A stretch of 40,775 bases of DNA from Caryophanon sp036309765 (GCA_036309765.1 JAXJTE010000162.1:1-40775); one strand, 5' to 3'; shown: positions 15,061 through 24,585, counted from the first letter of the stretch. The notes: generated by a model from the letters alone, not told the origin. Made by a program: numbers and translations.

Positions 15061-16447
15061 CGACATCATGGAGCGACTTGTCGCGTTCATTACAACGACG
15101 ACGTACGCTTCACTCCCAGCTGAAATCATTACGCTAGCAAAGCAGGCCATGATCGATACACTCGGTGTGTCGATTGCCGGCTGGCGCGAGGACGCGGTAC
15201 AAAAAACGATTGCAGTATACGGCGAACAAGCTGGCCATGCTTCGTTATTTGCACAGGCGAAAAAGACGTCTGAGGAAAACGCGGCACTCATTAACGGAAC
15301 AGCAACGCACGTGCTCGATTACGACGATGCCTCTGCTGGTGTGATCATCCACCCGAGCGCACCGATTTTAGCAGCTATTACACCTGTAGCAGAGCGACGA
15401 CAAAGCTCTGGGCAAGACGTCATTACGGCGTATGCGATTGGTACAGAAGTAATGATCCGCATCGGTGAAATCATGGGTGTGCAGCATTACCGTCTCGGCT
15501 GGCATGCGACCGACACACTTGGGACAATCGGTGCAGCGTCGGCGTGTGCATACTTAGAAAACTTAAACGATGAGCAATGTGCACATGCGATTGCGATTGC
15601 AGCGTCGATGAGCGGTGGCTTACAAAAAAACTTTGGTTCAATGACGAAGCCGCTGCACGTCGGACTTGCCGCATCGCATGGCATTCAAGCCGTAAAGCTC
15701 GCACACGCTGGCTTTACGGGCAATACAAATATCTTTAAAGATCGCGGCTTCTTCTTAGCGTATGGCGGCATGACCGAGCAAGACGTTATTGCCAAACAAG
15801 CGACACTCCAGTTCGGGTCGCCGTATGACTTACTTACAAGCTTAGCGGTCAAAAAATTCCCGTGCTGCTTTGCGACACATCGCTTCATTCATGGCATGCA
15901 GCTACTGAAAAAGCAGCACAACTTAACGCTAGACGACATTGAAGCAATCGTACTTCATGCACAGTCTCGCAGCTTACTACCACTTGTACACCACCGTCCA
16001 AAAATGGGTTTACAAGGGAAGTTTAGCGCACAATATACCGTACTTGCGGCGCTTGTCGATGAGCAAGTGACGTTAACGAGCTTTACAGACGAGCAAGTGC
16101 AGCGTCCACATATTCAGCAAGCGTTCGAAAAAGTGAGCGTACATGTGCTAGAAGAACCTGAAACACCAGTGGAAGGACTATTACCTGTGACGCTTCATAT
16201 TCATGCACGCGACGAAGTGTACGAACTAAGCGTACCGATTGCACCAGGGTCGGTTGAACTTCCACTTTCAGCAGACGAGCACCGCGAAAAATGGGTGAGC
16301 TGCTTACATTATTACGCACCGGACGTACCGGCAAGCCAATTTTCTCAACGTTATGACGATGGGATGGCATTGGAGACAATTACACGCTTTAGCGACTGGC
16401 TTCAAGCTGTGCACGACGCGGTAGAAACACCATTACTGAAACATTAG
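15026..16447 (+). CDS. MmgE/PrpD-family protein
   Basis: 473 aa from the ATG at 15026, which follows GGAGGGGG within the upstream gene; a TTG at 15014 is too close to that site. Family features include LAKQAMIDTLGVSIAGW near the start, NGTATHVLDYDDA and GWHATDTLGTIGAA in the first half, and GGLQKNFGSMTKPLHVGLAA with KKFPCCFATHRFI later. The family contains 2-methylcitrate dehydratase and cis-aconitate decarboxylase, so it acts on branched di- and tricarboxylic acids by eliminating water or CO2. Inside an aromatic ring-cleavage operon its substrate is unclear. A tricarboxylate or alkyl-dicarboxylate intermediate is plausible. No prpB or prpC partner is present, which argues against the ordinary methylcitrate cycle. 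Confidence 0.85.
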   Translation: MKNVNQTGNVNNDIMERLVAFITTTTYASLPAEIITLAKQAMIDTLGVSIAGWREDAVQKTIAVYGEQAGHASLFAQAKKTSEENAALINGTATHVLDYDDASAGVIIHPSAPILAAITPVAERRQSSGQDVITAYAIGTEVMIRIGEIMGVQHYRLGWHATDTLGTIGAASACAYLENLNDEQCAHAIAIAASMSGGLQKNFGSMTKPLHVGLAASHGIQAVKLAHAGFTGNTNIFKDRGFFLAYGGMTEQDVIAKQATLQFGSPYDLLTSLAVKKFPCCFATHRFIHGMQLLKKQHNLTLDDIEAIVLHAQSRSLLPLVHHRPKMGLQGKFSAQYTVLAALVDEQVTLTSFTDEQVQRPHIQQAFEKVSVHVLEEPETPVEGLLPVTLHIHARDEVYELSVPIAPGSVELPLSADEHREKWVSCLHYYAPDVPASQFSQRYDDGMALETITRFSDWLQAVHDAVETPLLKH

Positions 16448-16461
16448 GAGGCACTATACTT

Positions 16462-17295
16462 ATGAAAATCGCAGTGTTTAATGAAAATCAAGTTGGCGTT
16501 ATTAACGGCGACAACGTAGTCGATATTACGGAATTAATAGGCTGGAACAAGGAAGAGCCACAGCGTTCACTTGTACAGTTAATGAAAAACTTCAACGACT
16601 TAAAGCCAAAAATTGAAGACGGCTTAGCAACATGCCCTTCATATCCAGTAAATGATGTAGCGTTACGTGCACCAGTGCCAAACCCAAGCAAAATCGTCGC
16701 TGCACCGATCAACTACATTTTACACAAGGAAGAAATGAACACAGCGTTAACCGTTGACCGTTTAGGCTTCTTCTTAAAATCACCATCTTCTATTATCGGA
16801 CCGAACGACACGGTGCTATTACCGTTCAAAGATCGCCGCGTTGACCACGAAGCAGAAATCGCATTCGTTATCGGCAAAGAAGCAAAAGACGTAAAAGCAG
16901 AAGATGCAGCAGACTACATTTTCGGTTACTTAGCGTTAATGGACATTACCGTACGCGGGAAAGAAGATCGTCCTTGGCGTAAATCATTCGACACATTCAC
17001 ACCAATCGGACCGTGGATCGTAACGAACGACGAAGTAGAAGATCCAAATAAGCTACAAATGAATCTTTGGGTAAACGAGGAAATTCGTCAATCAGCGAAC
17101 ACAAGCGACTTAATTTATGACTGCTATAAGTTTTTAGAAGCTGCTTCAAACGTCATGACACTGCTTCCAGGTGACATTGTGACAACAGGAACTCCAGAAG
17201 GCGTAGCACCGATTGTACAAGGTGACACAGTGCGCATTCATATCGAGCGCATCGGTGAGTTTTCTGTCAGCGTAGACTACAAGCCAGGTATTTAA
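16462..17295 (+). CDS. Fumarylacetoacetate-hydrolase-family hydrolase (fumaryl-/maleylpyruvate hydrolase candidate)
   Basis: 277 aa. The C-terminal FAH fold is clear: the start segment PSKIVAAPINYILHKEEM, then the metal-ligand segment RRVDHEAEIAFVIG with two glutamates, YLALMDITVRGKED (Asp ligand), KSFDTFTPIGPWIV and PGDIVTTGTPEGVAP. In gentisate pathways this enzyme hydrolyses fumarylpyruvate, or maleylpyruvate directly, to pyruvate plus fumarate or maleate. It lies immediately before the gentisate-dioxygenase-like gene, which supports that role. No maleylpyruvate isomerase gene is present, so direct hydrolysis of the cis isomer is my preferred reading. Decarboxylases and hydratases of the same fold are alternatives. 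Confidence 0.85.
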   Translation: MKIAVFNENQVGVINGDNVVDITELIGWNKEEPQRSLVQLMKNFNDLKPKIEDGLATCPSYPVNDVALRAPVPNPSKIVAAPINYILHKEEMNTALTVDRLGFFLKSPSSIIGPNDTVLLPFKDRRVDHEAEIAFVIGKEAKDVKAEDAADYIFGYLALMDITVRGKEDRPWRKSFDTFTPIGPWIVTNDEVEDPNKLQMNLWVNEEIRQSANTSDLIYDCYKFLEAASNVMTLLPGDIVTTGTPEGVAPIVQGDTVRIHIERIGEFSVSVDYKPGI

Positions 17296-17376
17296 TTTCA
17301 TAACGTGATGGCTAATTGCTTTTAACAGCAACTAGCGGTCACATCAAAACTACTTAAACGAAAGTGAGGAAATACG

Positions 17377-18519
17377 ATGTCAGAACATAAATTAGAGCAA
17401 CAATGGACACCGGAATTACTGGAGTTTCACGAGGAGTTACAATCAAAAAATATGGGACCACTTTGGGCGTCTGTGTTTAGTTCATCACAGCCAACACCAC
17501 GTGCCATTCCGTACTTATGGAAAAAGCAATTAATTTTAGACATGTTAGAAAAGGCGAAAACGTTACTGCAAGTTGGTACAGGGTCAATTGATCGCCGTGC
17601 CGTATACTTAGTAAACCCAGGCATGAAATACTTACAACCACACGGCTGGGGCGGGGCAACACAAACGCTTTACGCCGCTGTACAAGCATTAAACCCAGGT
17701 GAAATCGCACCGCCACACCGTCATATGACATCAGCGCTACGCTTCATTATGGAAGGAAAAGGCGCATCAGGTGTTGTAAACGGCGTGAAATACAACTTCG
17801 AGCCAGGTGATTATGTCATTACGCCTGAATGGTGCTGGCATGACCATATTAACGAAGGCGACGAAACTGTACTTTGGATGGACTGCTTAGACATTCCGTT
17901 CACATCAGCGTTAACGAGCTCGTTCTTTGAAATGTATCCAGGTGGGCAGCAGCCAATCGACTTCCCAGAAGACTACGGCACAAAACGCTACGCAGGTGGT
18001 ATGGTTCGTCCGATTTCAGATCGTAAGCCATCACCAGCGCCACTTGGTCGTTACACATGGGATTTAACGAAGCAAGCAATCGATGGACAATCACAATTTG
18101 AGCCAGATCCATATGATGGCTTTGCGGTGGAATACATTAACCCATCAACTGGTAAAGACGCAAACGGACGCATCGGTGCACGCATGCAAGGTTTACCAGT
18201 CGGCTTTAAAGGCAAAGCACACCGCCATACGCACAGCTCTGTATACGTTGTGCATAAAGGGAAAGGCTACACAGTCATTAACGGTGAGCGCTTCGATTGG
18301 GAAGCAGGCGATTTCTTCGTCGTACCAGTATGGGCAGTGCATGAGCATGTGAACACATCTGAAACAGAAGAAGCGTTTTTATTCTCAACAAACGATTTAC
18401 CGATCATGGAGTTATTCGGCTTCGAGCGTGAAGAAGCGTACAGCGAAAATGAAGGCTACCAAGTGATTGAAAAAGTATTTGAGCCGGAATTTGCGGAAGG
18501 CTCTGTCGTAATTAAATAA
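17377..18519 (+). CDS. Gentisate 1,2-dioxygenase-like bicupin
   Basis: 380 aa, the size of bacterial gentisate dioxygenases, with two cupin domains. The N-terminal one has the iron ligands in PPHRHMTSALRF (H114, H116) and WHDH (H155/H157). It matches the family pattern in which 'P.HRH..SALRF' is followed by 'PGD...TP.W.WHDH'. The second cupin also keeps HRHTHSS and HEHVN, so it is not visibly degenerate. The enzyme would open the ring of gentisate, or a substituted gentisate, between C1 and C2 to give maleylpyruvate or its alkyl derivative. The hydroxylase gene next to it supplies the substrate. 1-Hydroxy-2-naphthoate or salicylate dioxygenases are the alternatives. Confidence 0.85.
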   Translation: MSEHKLEQQWTPELLEFHEELQSKNMGPLWASVFSSSQPTPRAIPYLWKKQLILDMLEKAKTLLQVGTGSIDRRAVYLVNPGMKYLQPHGWGGATQTLYAAVQALNPGEIAPPHRHMTSALRFIMEGKGASGVVNGVKYNFEPGDYVITPEWCWHDHINEGDETVLWMDCLDIPFTSALTSSFFEMYPGGQQPIDFPEDYGTKRYAGGMVRPISDRKPSPAPLGRYTWDLTKQAIDGQSQFEPDPYDGFAVEYINPSTGKDANGRIGARMQGLPVGFKGKAHRHTHSSVYVVHKGKGYTVINGERFDWEAGDFFVVPVWAVHEHVNTSETEEAFLFSTNDLPIMELFGFEREEAYSENEGYQVIEKVFEPEFAEGSVVIK

Positions 18520-18537
18520 CAACGTGGGGTGAATTGG

Positions 18538-19719
18538 ATGGGAAATGTGGAAGAAGTAATTGTCATCGGTGGCGGTATCGGTGGCTTAGCAGCAGCTTAC
18601 GGCATTGCGAAGCTCGGTAAACGCGTCACGGTGCTAGAGCAAGCGCAGCAATTTGGCGAAGTCGGTGCAGGTTTACAAGTCGGACCAAACGGCTTACGTG
18701 CATTAGATGAGCTTGGCGTGCTAGAGGACGTATATAAATTAGCGGTATTCCCGCGCAAGCATATTTTCATGGACGCTTTAGGCGGTACGGAATTATCAGC
18801 AGTGGCGTTTGGCGACAAGTTCAAGGAAAGCTTTGGCTATCCGTACATCGTAATCCACCGCTCAGACTTGCACCACGTATTACTGGAGCATTGCCGTACA
18901 TTACCGAACATTACGTTTTTAACGAACCATAAAGTAACGAACGTTGAGGAACATGCGGACTTTGTTGAGTTAACATGTGCAAACGGCGAAACGTTACGCG
19001 CAGAAGCAGTCGTTGGCGCAGATGGCATTCACTCAGCTGCACGTAAACTATTTACGCAAGCAGGTCCAGTGCCATCAAAATACGTCGCATATCGCTTCAC
19101 TGTACCGATGGATGAAATGACGATCGACATTGACTGGGATGAAAAGTTAACGTGGATCGGTCCTGGTATCCACTTAGTGCAATACCCAGTGCGTCATAAA
19201 AGTGTCATTAACCAAGTAGCCGTATTTAAAAGCTACCGTTACAACGCAGAATCAGATGATTGGGGCTCAATCGATGAGCTTCGTGAAATGTTTAAAGATT
19301 GCTGCCCAACGATTCAAGAGTCGCTGAAATTCGTACAAGAAGGCTTCGTATCTAAGCTGCACGACATCGAATCACTTGATCAATGGTCAACAAATCGCGT
19401 GACGTTGCTAGGTGATAGCGCTCATGCGATGCTGCAATATTTAGCACAAGGCGCATGCCAAGCGTTAGAAGATGCCGCTTGCTTAGTCGATAAGCTACGC
19501 AGCACATCATCTGTTGCAGCGGCCTTTAAGGAATATGAGGAAGAGCGTATTCCACGTACAGCGCAAGTACAAAGCGGTGCACGCAAATGGGGCGAAATTA
19601 AGCACGCCGAGGATGAAGTGACACGCTTACTACGCGACACGATCATGCTCAACCGTCGTCCAGACGATTACACTTATTTAGAGTGGTTATACAAAGAACG
19701 AAAAACAGCGTCTGTTTAA
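18538..19719 (+). CDS. FAD-dependent aromatic hydroxylase (3-hydroxybenzoate 6-monooxygenase-like)
   Basis: 393 aa from the ATG at 18538, 8 nt after GTGGGG. Group A flavin monooxygenase motifs are all visible: the Rossmann GxGxxG at the N-terminus (VIGGGIGGLAAAYGIAKLG with VTVLEQ), the DG motif VVGADGIHSAAR (residues about 161-172) and the GD motif LLGDSAHAMLQYLAQGACQALEDA. Length and motifs fit 3-hydroxybenzoate 6-hydroxylase and salicylate hydroxylase. The gentisate-dioxygenase-like gene immediately upstream makes 3-hydroxybenzoate to gentisate the best guess. Salicylate 5-hydroxylation by a one-component enzyme would also give gentisate. A hairpin terminator follows, so this closes the etf-led transcript. 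Confidence 0.85.
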   Translation: MGNVEEVIVIGGGIGGLAAAYGIAKLGKRVTVLEQAQQFGEVGAGLQVGPNGLRALDELGVLEDVYKLAVFPRKHIFMDALGGTELSAVAFGDKFKESFGYPYIVIHRSDLHHVLLEHCRTLPNITFLTNHKVTNVEEHADFVELTCANGETLRAEAVVGADGIHSAARKLFTQAGPVPSKYVAYRFTVPMDEMTIDIDWDEKLTWIGPGIHLVQYPVRHKSVINQVAVFKSYRYNAESDDWGSIDELREMFKDCCPTIQESLKFVQEGFVSKLHDIESLDQWSTNRVTLLGDSAHAMLQYLAQGACQALEDAACLVDKLRSTSSVAAAFKEYEEERIPRTAQVQSGARKWGEIKHAEDEVTRLLRDTIMLNRRPDDYTYLEWLYKERKTASV

Positions 19720-19743
19720 GACATATCACGATAAATAAGCGAG

Positions 19744-19780
19744 AAGACTATATTCTGTTACGCAAGGATATAGTCTTTTC
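19744..19780 (+). terminator. Rho-independent terminator or attenuator between the two transferase operons
   Basis: A perfect 10-bp stem AAGACTATAT / ATATAGTCTT (19744-19753 with 19768-19777), a 14-nt loop, and a short T-rich tail TTCT. The next gene starts only 50 nt later and I see no obvious new promoter, so partial read-through is possible. Confidence 0.7.
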
Positions 19781-19826
19781 TTTGTCTTTATTCAGAAATT
19801 ATCTCTATACAAAGGACGTGGGAATT

Positions 19827-21038
19827 GTGACAGTTCAACAAAAAAGAGGGGCATTAGATGGCATTCGCATACTCGACTTGTCAACCGTTATTGCGGCTCC
19901 ATTTGGCGCAACATTACTCGGTGACTTCGGAGCAGAAGTCATTAAAGTCGAAATGCCAGGCGTAGGAGACCCACTGCGCAACTTAGGACCGTATTACGAA
20001 GGGGAAGGGCTGCGCTGGTCAGGCATTGCCCGCAATAAAAAATCATTAACGCTCGATTTACGCCAAGAAAAAGGCAAAGAAATTTTAAAGGAGCTTGTGA
20101 AGCAGTCAGATGTAGTCATCGAAAACTTCCGCACAGGCACGCTTGAAAAATGGGGCATCGGCTATGAGGCGCTAAAGGAAGTGAATCCAGAGCTCATTAT
20201 GGTACGTGTAACAGGCTACGGACAAACAGGACCATACGCGCATAAAGCAGGGTTCGGTACACCAGCTACCGCGTTCAGTGGTTTCACATACTTACACGGC
20301 TACCCAGATCGCCCACCAATTAGCCCATCGTTTTCATTAACCGATTACGTAACAGGTATTTACGTAGCGTTTGCGACGATGACGGCATTGTATTACCGCG
20401 ACTGCCAAGAAGACGGCGTTGGACAATCAGTTGACGTGAGCTTATATGAGTCGATGTTCCGCATGCTTGAGTTTTTAGTGACGGATTACGACCAAACAGG
20501 GCACATTAAAGAACGTTCTCCAGGCTTAAGCGGTCACTCAGCGCCAGCTGGTAACTTTTTAACGAAGGACGGCAGTTGGATTATTTTAGTGACGAGCTCG
20601 GATAAAACGTTTGAACGTCTTGCGCATGCGATGGATCGTGCGGACATGTTAACGGATCCGCGCTACCATACGAACTCAGAGCGTTTACAACGATTTGATG
20701 AAGTGAACGGCATCGTCGCAGATTGGGTGAAAACGAAAACGAAAGACGAGCTGCAAACATATTTAGATGACTGCGGCGTACCGATGAGCCCGATTTACAG
20801 CATTGAAGATATTTTCAACGACCCACAATATAAAGCGCGCGAAAACATCGTTGAGGTACAGCACCCGCGTTTAGGCAAAGTGAAAATTCCAGGCGTCGTG
20901 CCGAAGTTTTCGGAAACACCAGGCTCGATTCGCGATATCGCACCAGACTTAGGCGACCATAACGATGAAATTTTACACGGCTTACTCGGCTATAGCGAAG
21001 AAGAAATTGCCGAGCTAAAAGCACAAAACATTATTTAG
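19827..21038 (+). CDS. Class III CoA-transferase (CaiB/BaiF family), copy 2
   Basis: 403 aa from a GTG at 19827 (AAAGGA 10 nt upstream); the open frame extends further upstream without support. Family motifs are ILDLSTVIAAPFGATLLGDF with AEVIKVEMPGVGD, IARNKKSLTLDLR, VVIENFRTGTLEKWG, and the catalytic D173 in SLTDYVTGIYVAF. It is clearly diverged from copy 1, so the two are not a recent duplication. Its position before a second HMG-CoA-lyase-family gene and an aconitase paralogue suggests activation of a hydroxy-dicarboxylate such as malate or citramalate with succinyl-CoA. Related class III transferases in Chloroflexus do this. The substrate assignment is inference. Confidence 0.85.
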   Translation: MTVQQKRGALDGIRILDLSTVIAAPFGATLLGDFGAEVIKVEMPGVGDPLRNLGPYYEGEGLRWSGIARNKKSLTLDLRQEKGKEILKELVKQSDVVIENFRTGTLEKWGIGYEALKEVNPELIMVRVTGYGQTGPYAHKAGFGTPATAFSGFTYLHGYPDRPPISPSFSLTDYVTGIYVAFATMTALYYRDCQEDGVGQSVDVSLYESMFRMLEFLVTDYDQTGHIKERSPGLSGHSAPAGNFLTKDGSWIILVTSSDKTFERLAHAMDRADMLTDPRYHTNSERLQRFDEVNGIVADWVKTKTKDELQTYLDDCGVPMSPIYSIEDIFNDPQYKARENIVEVQHPRLGKVKIPGVVPKFSETPGSIRDIAPDLGDHNDEILHGLLGYSEEEIAELKAQNII

Positions 21039-21049
21039 GAGGGCTTCTC

Positions 21050-21985
21050 ATGTCAGATGCAGTATTTTTAACAGAAGTATGCTCACGCGACGGTTTTCAA
21101 AGCATTCGCGAGTGGATTCCAACTGAGGTAAAAGTCGAAATCGTCAACGCGTTGATCGACTGTGGCTACAAACAAGTTGAAGTGACATCGTTCGTGCATC
21201 CACGAGCAATTCCACAGCTAAAGGACGCAGACGACGTGCTCGCACAAGTGAAGCGACCAGATGGCGTAACGTTTCGTGCGCTTGTACCGAACGTGCGCGG
21301 CTTAGAGCGAGCAATTAACGCAGGCGTACATAAAGCAAAGCTCATGTTGTCAGCGTCTGATTCGCACAGCATTAGCAACGCCAACTGTACGACAGAAGAA
21401 GCACTTACGCAGTTTGAGCCACTTATTGAACGCGCAAAAGAAAGCAATATTGAAATTGCTGGCTCGATCTCGGTGGCGTTCGGTTGTCCGTACGAAGGCG
21501 ACATACCTGTTGAGCGTCTCATTATGATTTGCGAGCGCTACGCATCGTTTGGTATTGAGGAAGTGTCACTTGCCGATACGACAGGTATGGCAAACCCAGC
21601 GCAAATTAAACGCACGGTACGCGAATTAACACAACGATTCCCGCAGCTTGTGTTCACGCTTCATTTACACAATACGCGCGGCATGGCATTTGCGAACGCA
21701 GTAGCTGGCTACGAGGAAGGCATTCGCCATTTCGATAGCTCAACAGGTGGCTTAGGAGGCTGTCCGTACGCACCTGGCGCAAGCGGTAATATCGCATCGG
21801 AAGATTTAATTCACGGCTTTGAAGCGATGGGCATTCCAACGAACGTATCACTGGACCATGTACTTGAAACAGCACGCCTCATTCAGCAACATTTGCCGAG
21901 CCACATCGATAGCTTCGTGTTAAAAGCAGGTAAAAGCAGCGATTTATCAGAGCGACCTGCTGAGCAAGTGAAAGTGGAATCATAG
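21050..21985 (+). CDS. HMG-CoA-lyase-family enzyme, copy 2 (citramalyl-/malyl-CoA lyase candidate)
   Basis: 311 aa. The canonical R13-D14 of the first strand (CSRDGFQS), metal ligands H205 and H207 (HLHNTRG), loop cysteine C238 (GGLGGCPYA) and N247 (SGNIASED) are all present, so an active metal-dependent lyase is expected. HNTRG replaces the HDTRG of copy 1. An AGGAGG site precedes the ATG, 11 nt after the CoA-transferase stop. With that transferase it would split a hydroxyacyl-CoA into acetyl-CoA plus a 2-oxoacid or aldehyde. If the substrate is (R)-citramalyl-CoA the products are acetyl-CoA and pyruvate. True HMG-CoA cleavage is the alternative, but no leucine-catabolism partners are nearby. 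Confidence 0.85.
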   Translation: MSDAVFLTEVCSRDGFQSIREWIPTEVKVEIVNALIDCGYKQVEVTSFVHPRAIPQLKDADDVLAQVKRPDGVTFRALVPNVRGLERAINAGVHKAKLMLSASDSHSISNANCTTEEALTQFEPLIERAKESNIEIAGSISVAFGCPYEGDIPVERLIMICERYASFGIEEVSLADTTGMANPAQIKRTVRELTQRFPQLVFTLHLHNTRGMAFANAVAGYEEGIRHFDSSTGGLGGCPYAPGASGNIASEDLIHGFEAMGIPTNVSLDHVLETARLIQQHLPSHIDSFVLKAGKSSDLSERPAEQVKVES

Positions 21986-21996
21986 GAGGTGGCGCG

Positions 21997-24585
21997 ATGT
22001 ATGAGACGACAAATGGCACGCTCACTTTTCATAGCGTCGAGCATGCCGCACAAGCTGCAGGCATTGCGCTCGCGAAGCTGCCATACACTTTAAAAATCAT
22101 CATCGAGTCATTGCTTCGAAACGCACAAACGTTAAACATGAGCTACGATGAATGCATCCGATTGCTTCAGCGCATCGCTGCACGTGAGGCAATCGACATT
22201 CCGATTTTGCCAACGCGCGTCATTATGCAAGATGCATCTGGTGTACCAGCGCTCGTTGATTTAGTGACGTTACGTGAGCAGCTCGCGCGTGACGGGGTAG
22301 ACCCAGCAACTGTAAACCCTGTGATTCCAGTAGCGCTCGTCATTGACCATTCCGTACAAGTCGATACGTTCGGTCATGCCGATGCGTTCGCTGAAAACGT
22401 CGCACAAGAATACGCACGTAACGAGGAGCGCTACACCTTTTTAAAATGGGCACAGCAAGCATTTCAAAACGTCGCGATCGTGCCACCTGCAAACGGCATC
22501 ATTCATCAAGTCAACATCGAATATTTAACGCACGTCGTCGCAACGAACGACCGCGGCATCGCGCACCCTGAGCTTGTCATTGGCACCGATTCGCATACGA
22601 CGATGGTCAATGCGCTCGGCGTACTCGGTTGGGGCGTTGGTGGCATCGAAGCAGAAGCTGCCATGATGGGTGTTGCAACGAGCATGACGTTACCAAAAGT
22701 CGTTGGTGTGAAGCTTATCGGTGAACTACAAACGGGCGTAACAGCAACAGACATCGCTTTAACGATTACCGAAACGCTCCGTCAAGCGAACGTTGTCGGT
22801 AAGTTTGTCGAATATTTCGGTGATGTACATGCGCTCAGTGTACCCGACCGTGCGACGATTGCGAACATGGCTCCAGAATACGGCGCAACATGTGGCTTCT
22901 TCCCAGTCGATGATGCCACGCTCGCCTTTTTACGTTTAACAGGTAAAGATGACGATACAGTTGCGCGTGTAAAAGCGTATTGCCAAACGCAGCACTTACT
23001 ATATGATGCGACGACGGAACCGACGTATGAGCAAGTCATTACGATTGATTTACGTCAAATCGAGCCGAGCGTAGCAGGACCAAAACGCCCGCAAGACCGC
23101 CTCGCACTATCTGCAGTGAAGGAGCAATTTGAACAAACGAACAAAGAAGTTGTCGTGCGCGGTGAAACGTTAACAGATGGCTCCGTTGTGATTGCGGCTA
23201 TTACGAGCTGCACGAACACGTCAAACCCGTACAATATGATCGCCGCTGGACTACTGGCGATGCGTGCTGTCGAACAAGGCTTAACGGTGAATAAAACGAT
23301 TCAAACGAGCTTAGCACCTGGCTCAAAAGTTGTCACAAGCTATTTAACGAAAGCTCGGTTACTGCCTTATTTAGAGCAACTTGGCTTCTATATTACCGGC
23401 TACGGCTGCTCCGTATGCGTCGGTAATACCGGAGAATTAGCGCAGGACGTTTCAGAGGCAATCACGAACGAATCGCTATCTGTCGCGGCTGTATTAAGTG
23501 GCAACCGCAACTTTGAAGGTCGTATTCATCGCCTCGTGAAATCGAATTATTTAGCATCACCACCGCTCGTTATTGCGTACGCATTAGCAGGCACGATGCA
23601 CATCGATTTAACGAGCGAGCCGATTGCTTATAACGCGACTGGACAAGCCATATACTTGCGCGATCTTTGGCCGACAAATGACGAGGTCGAAGCTGTCATT
23701 GCCGACACGGTGACGCGCACGTTATTTACAGAAGCGTACGACGGCGTATTACAAGGCGATGCAGCGTGGCAAGCATTACCGTATGAGGCGACGCAAACAT
23801 TTACGTGGAATCCGCAATCGACGTATTTCAAACCGTCACCATTTTTCGAACATGACACGTCCACGCAGCAAATCAACAATGCACGCGTATTACTAAAGCT
23901 CGGCGACTCGATTACGACCGACCACATTTCACCAGTCGGACATATTGAGGAGCATAGTGCAACAGGGCATTATTTAAAGCAAATTGGCGTAGCGTACGAG
24001 CACTTTAATTCATACGGCGCACGTCGCGGCAACTTTGAAGCGTTAGTGCGCGGCACGTTCGCTCACCCGCGACTGCAAAACGCACTAAGTATAGAGCAAG
24101 GTGGCTACACACGCCATATGCCGAGTAATGAGCAATTAACGGTTTACGACGCAGCGCAACGTTACCGCGAAACAAATACGCCGCTTATCGTTCTAGCAGG
24201 TAAAGAATACGGTACAGGCAGCGCGCGCGACTGGGCAGCAAAAGGCACGTATTTACTCGGTGTGAAAGCAGTGATTGCGGAAAGCTTCGAGCGCATTCAC
24301 CGCAGCAACTTAGCGATGATGGGCATTATTCCACTTCAATTTGAACATGGCGAAAGCGCACAAACGTATGCGTTAACAGGTGAGGAAACGTTTACGATTG
24401 TACTTCCTGACACATTACAGCCAAAACAAACCGTTCAAGCTGAAATCATTCGTCCAAACGGCGATGCACTAACGATTGACCTGCGTCTTCGTTTAGATAC
24501 ACAGCTTGAAATTGATTTATATAAACAGCGCGGCATTTTCCAAGCAATTTATGCAGCACGTAAGCAGCACGCACTGAATTACTAA
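21997..24585 (+). CDS. Aconitase-family hydratase, divergent AcnA/AcnD-like paralogue
   Basis: 862 aa, all aconitase domains present. The [4Fe-4S] cysteines are C405 (ITSCTNTSN), C471 and C474 (GYGCSVCVGN). Other landmarks are ALVIDHSVQVDTFG, GTDSHTTMVNALGVLGWGVGG, DSITTDHISPVG and the swivelling-domain YGTGSARDWAAKG. It departs from housekeeping AcnA in several conserved spots (for example QDASGVPALVDL and GIIHQVNIEYL) and is a little short of the usual 900 residues, so I read it as a pathway-specific paralogue. Position suggests hydration of maleate or citraconate from ring cleavage to (R)-malate or (R)-citramalate. Ordinary aconitase or 2-methylcitrate dehydratase (AcnD) activity cannot be excluded. 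Confidence 0.85.
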   Translation: MYETTNGTLTFHSVEHAAQAAGIALAKLPYTLKIIIESLLRNAQTLNMSYDECIRLLQRIAAREAIDIPILPTRVIMQDASGVPALVDLVTLREQLARDGVDPATVNPVIPVALVIDHSVQVDTFGHADAFAENVAQEYARNEERYTFLKWAQQAFQNVAIVPPANGIIHQVNIEYLTHVVATNDRGIAHPELVIGTDSHTTMVNALGVLGWGVGGIEAEAAMMGVATSMTLPKVVGVKLIGELQTGVTATDIALTITETLRQANVVGKFVEYFGDVHALSVPDRATIANMAPEYGATCGFFPVDDATLAFLRLTGKDDDTVARVKAYCQTQHLLYDATTEPTYEQVITIDLRQIEPSVAGPKRPQDRLALSAVKEQFEQTNKEVVVRGETLTDGSVVIAAITSCTNTSNPYNMIAAGLLAMRAVEQGLTVNKTIQTSLAPGSKVVTSYLTKARLLPYLEQLGFYITGYGCSVCVGNTGELAQDVSEAITNESLSVAAVLSGNRNFEGRIHRLVKSNYLASPPLVIAYALAGTMHIDLTSEPIAYNATGQAIYLRDLWPTNDEVEAVIADTVTRTLFTEAYDGVLQGDAAWQALPYEATQTFTWNPQSTYFKPSPFFEHDTSTQQINNARVLLKLGDSITTDHISPVGHIEEHSATGHYLKQIGVAYEHFNSYGARRGNFEALVRGTFAHPRLQNALSIEQGGYTRHMPSNEQLTVYDAAQRYRETNTPLIVLAGKEYGTGSARDWAAKGTYLLGVKAVIAESFERIHRSNLAMMGIIPLQFEHGESAQTYALTGEETFTIVLPDTLQPKQTVQAEIIRPNGDALTIDLRLRLDTQLEIDLYKQRGIFQAIYAARKQHALNY

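Noticed and set aside
17296..17376. Hairpin between the FAH and bicupin genes as a terminator
   Set aside because: The stem is imperfect and lacks a T-run; at most a processing or attenuation site.
21997..24585. Housekeeping aconitase
   Set aside because: Several AcnA-conserved segments are altered and the gene lies inside a catabolic operon; a pathway-specific paralogue is more likely, though not proven.
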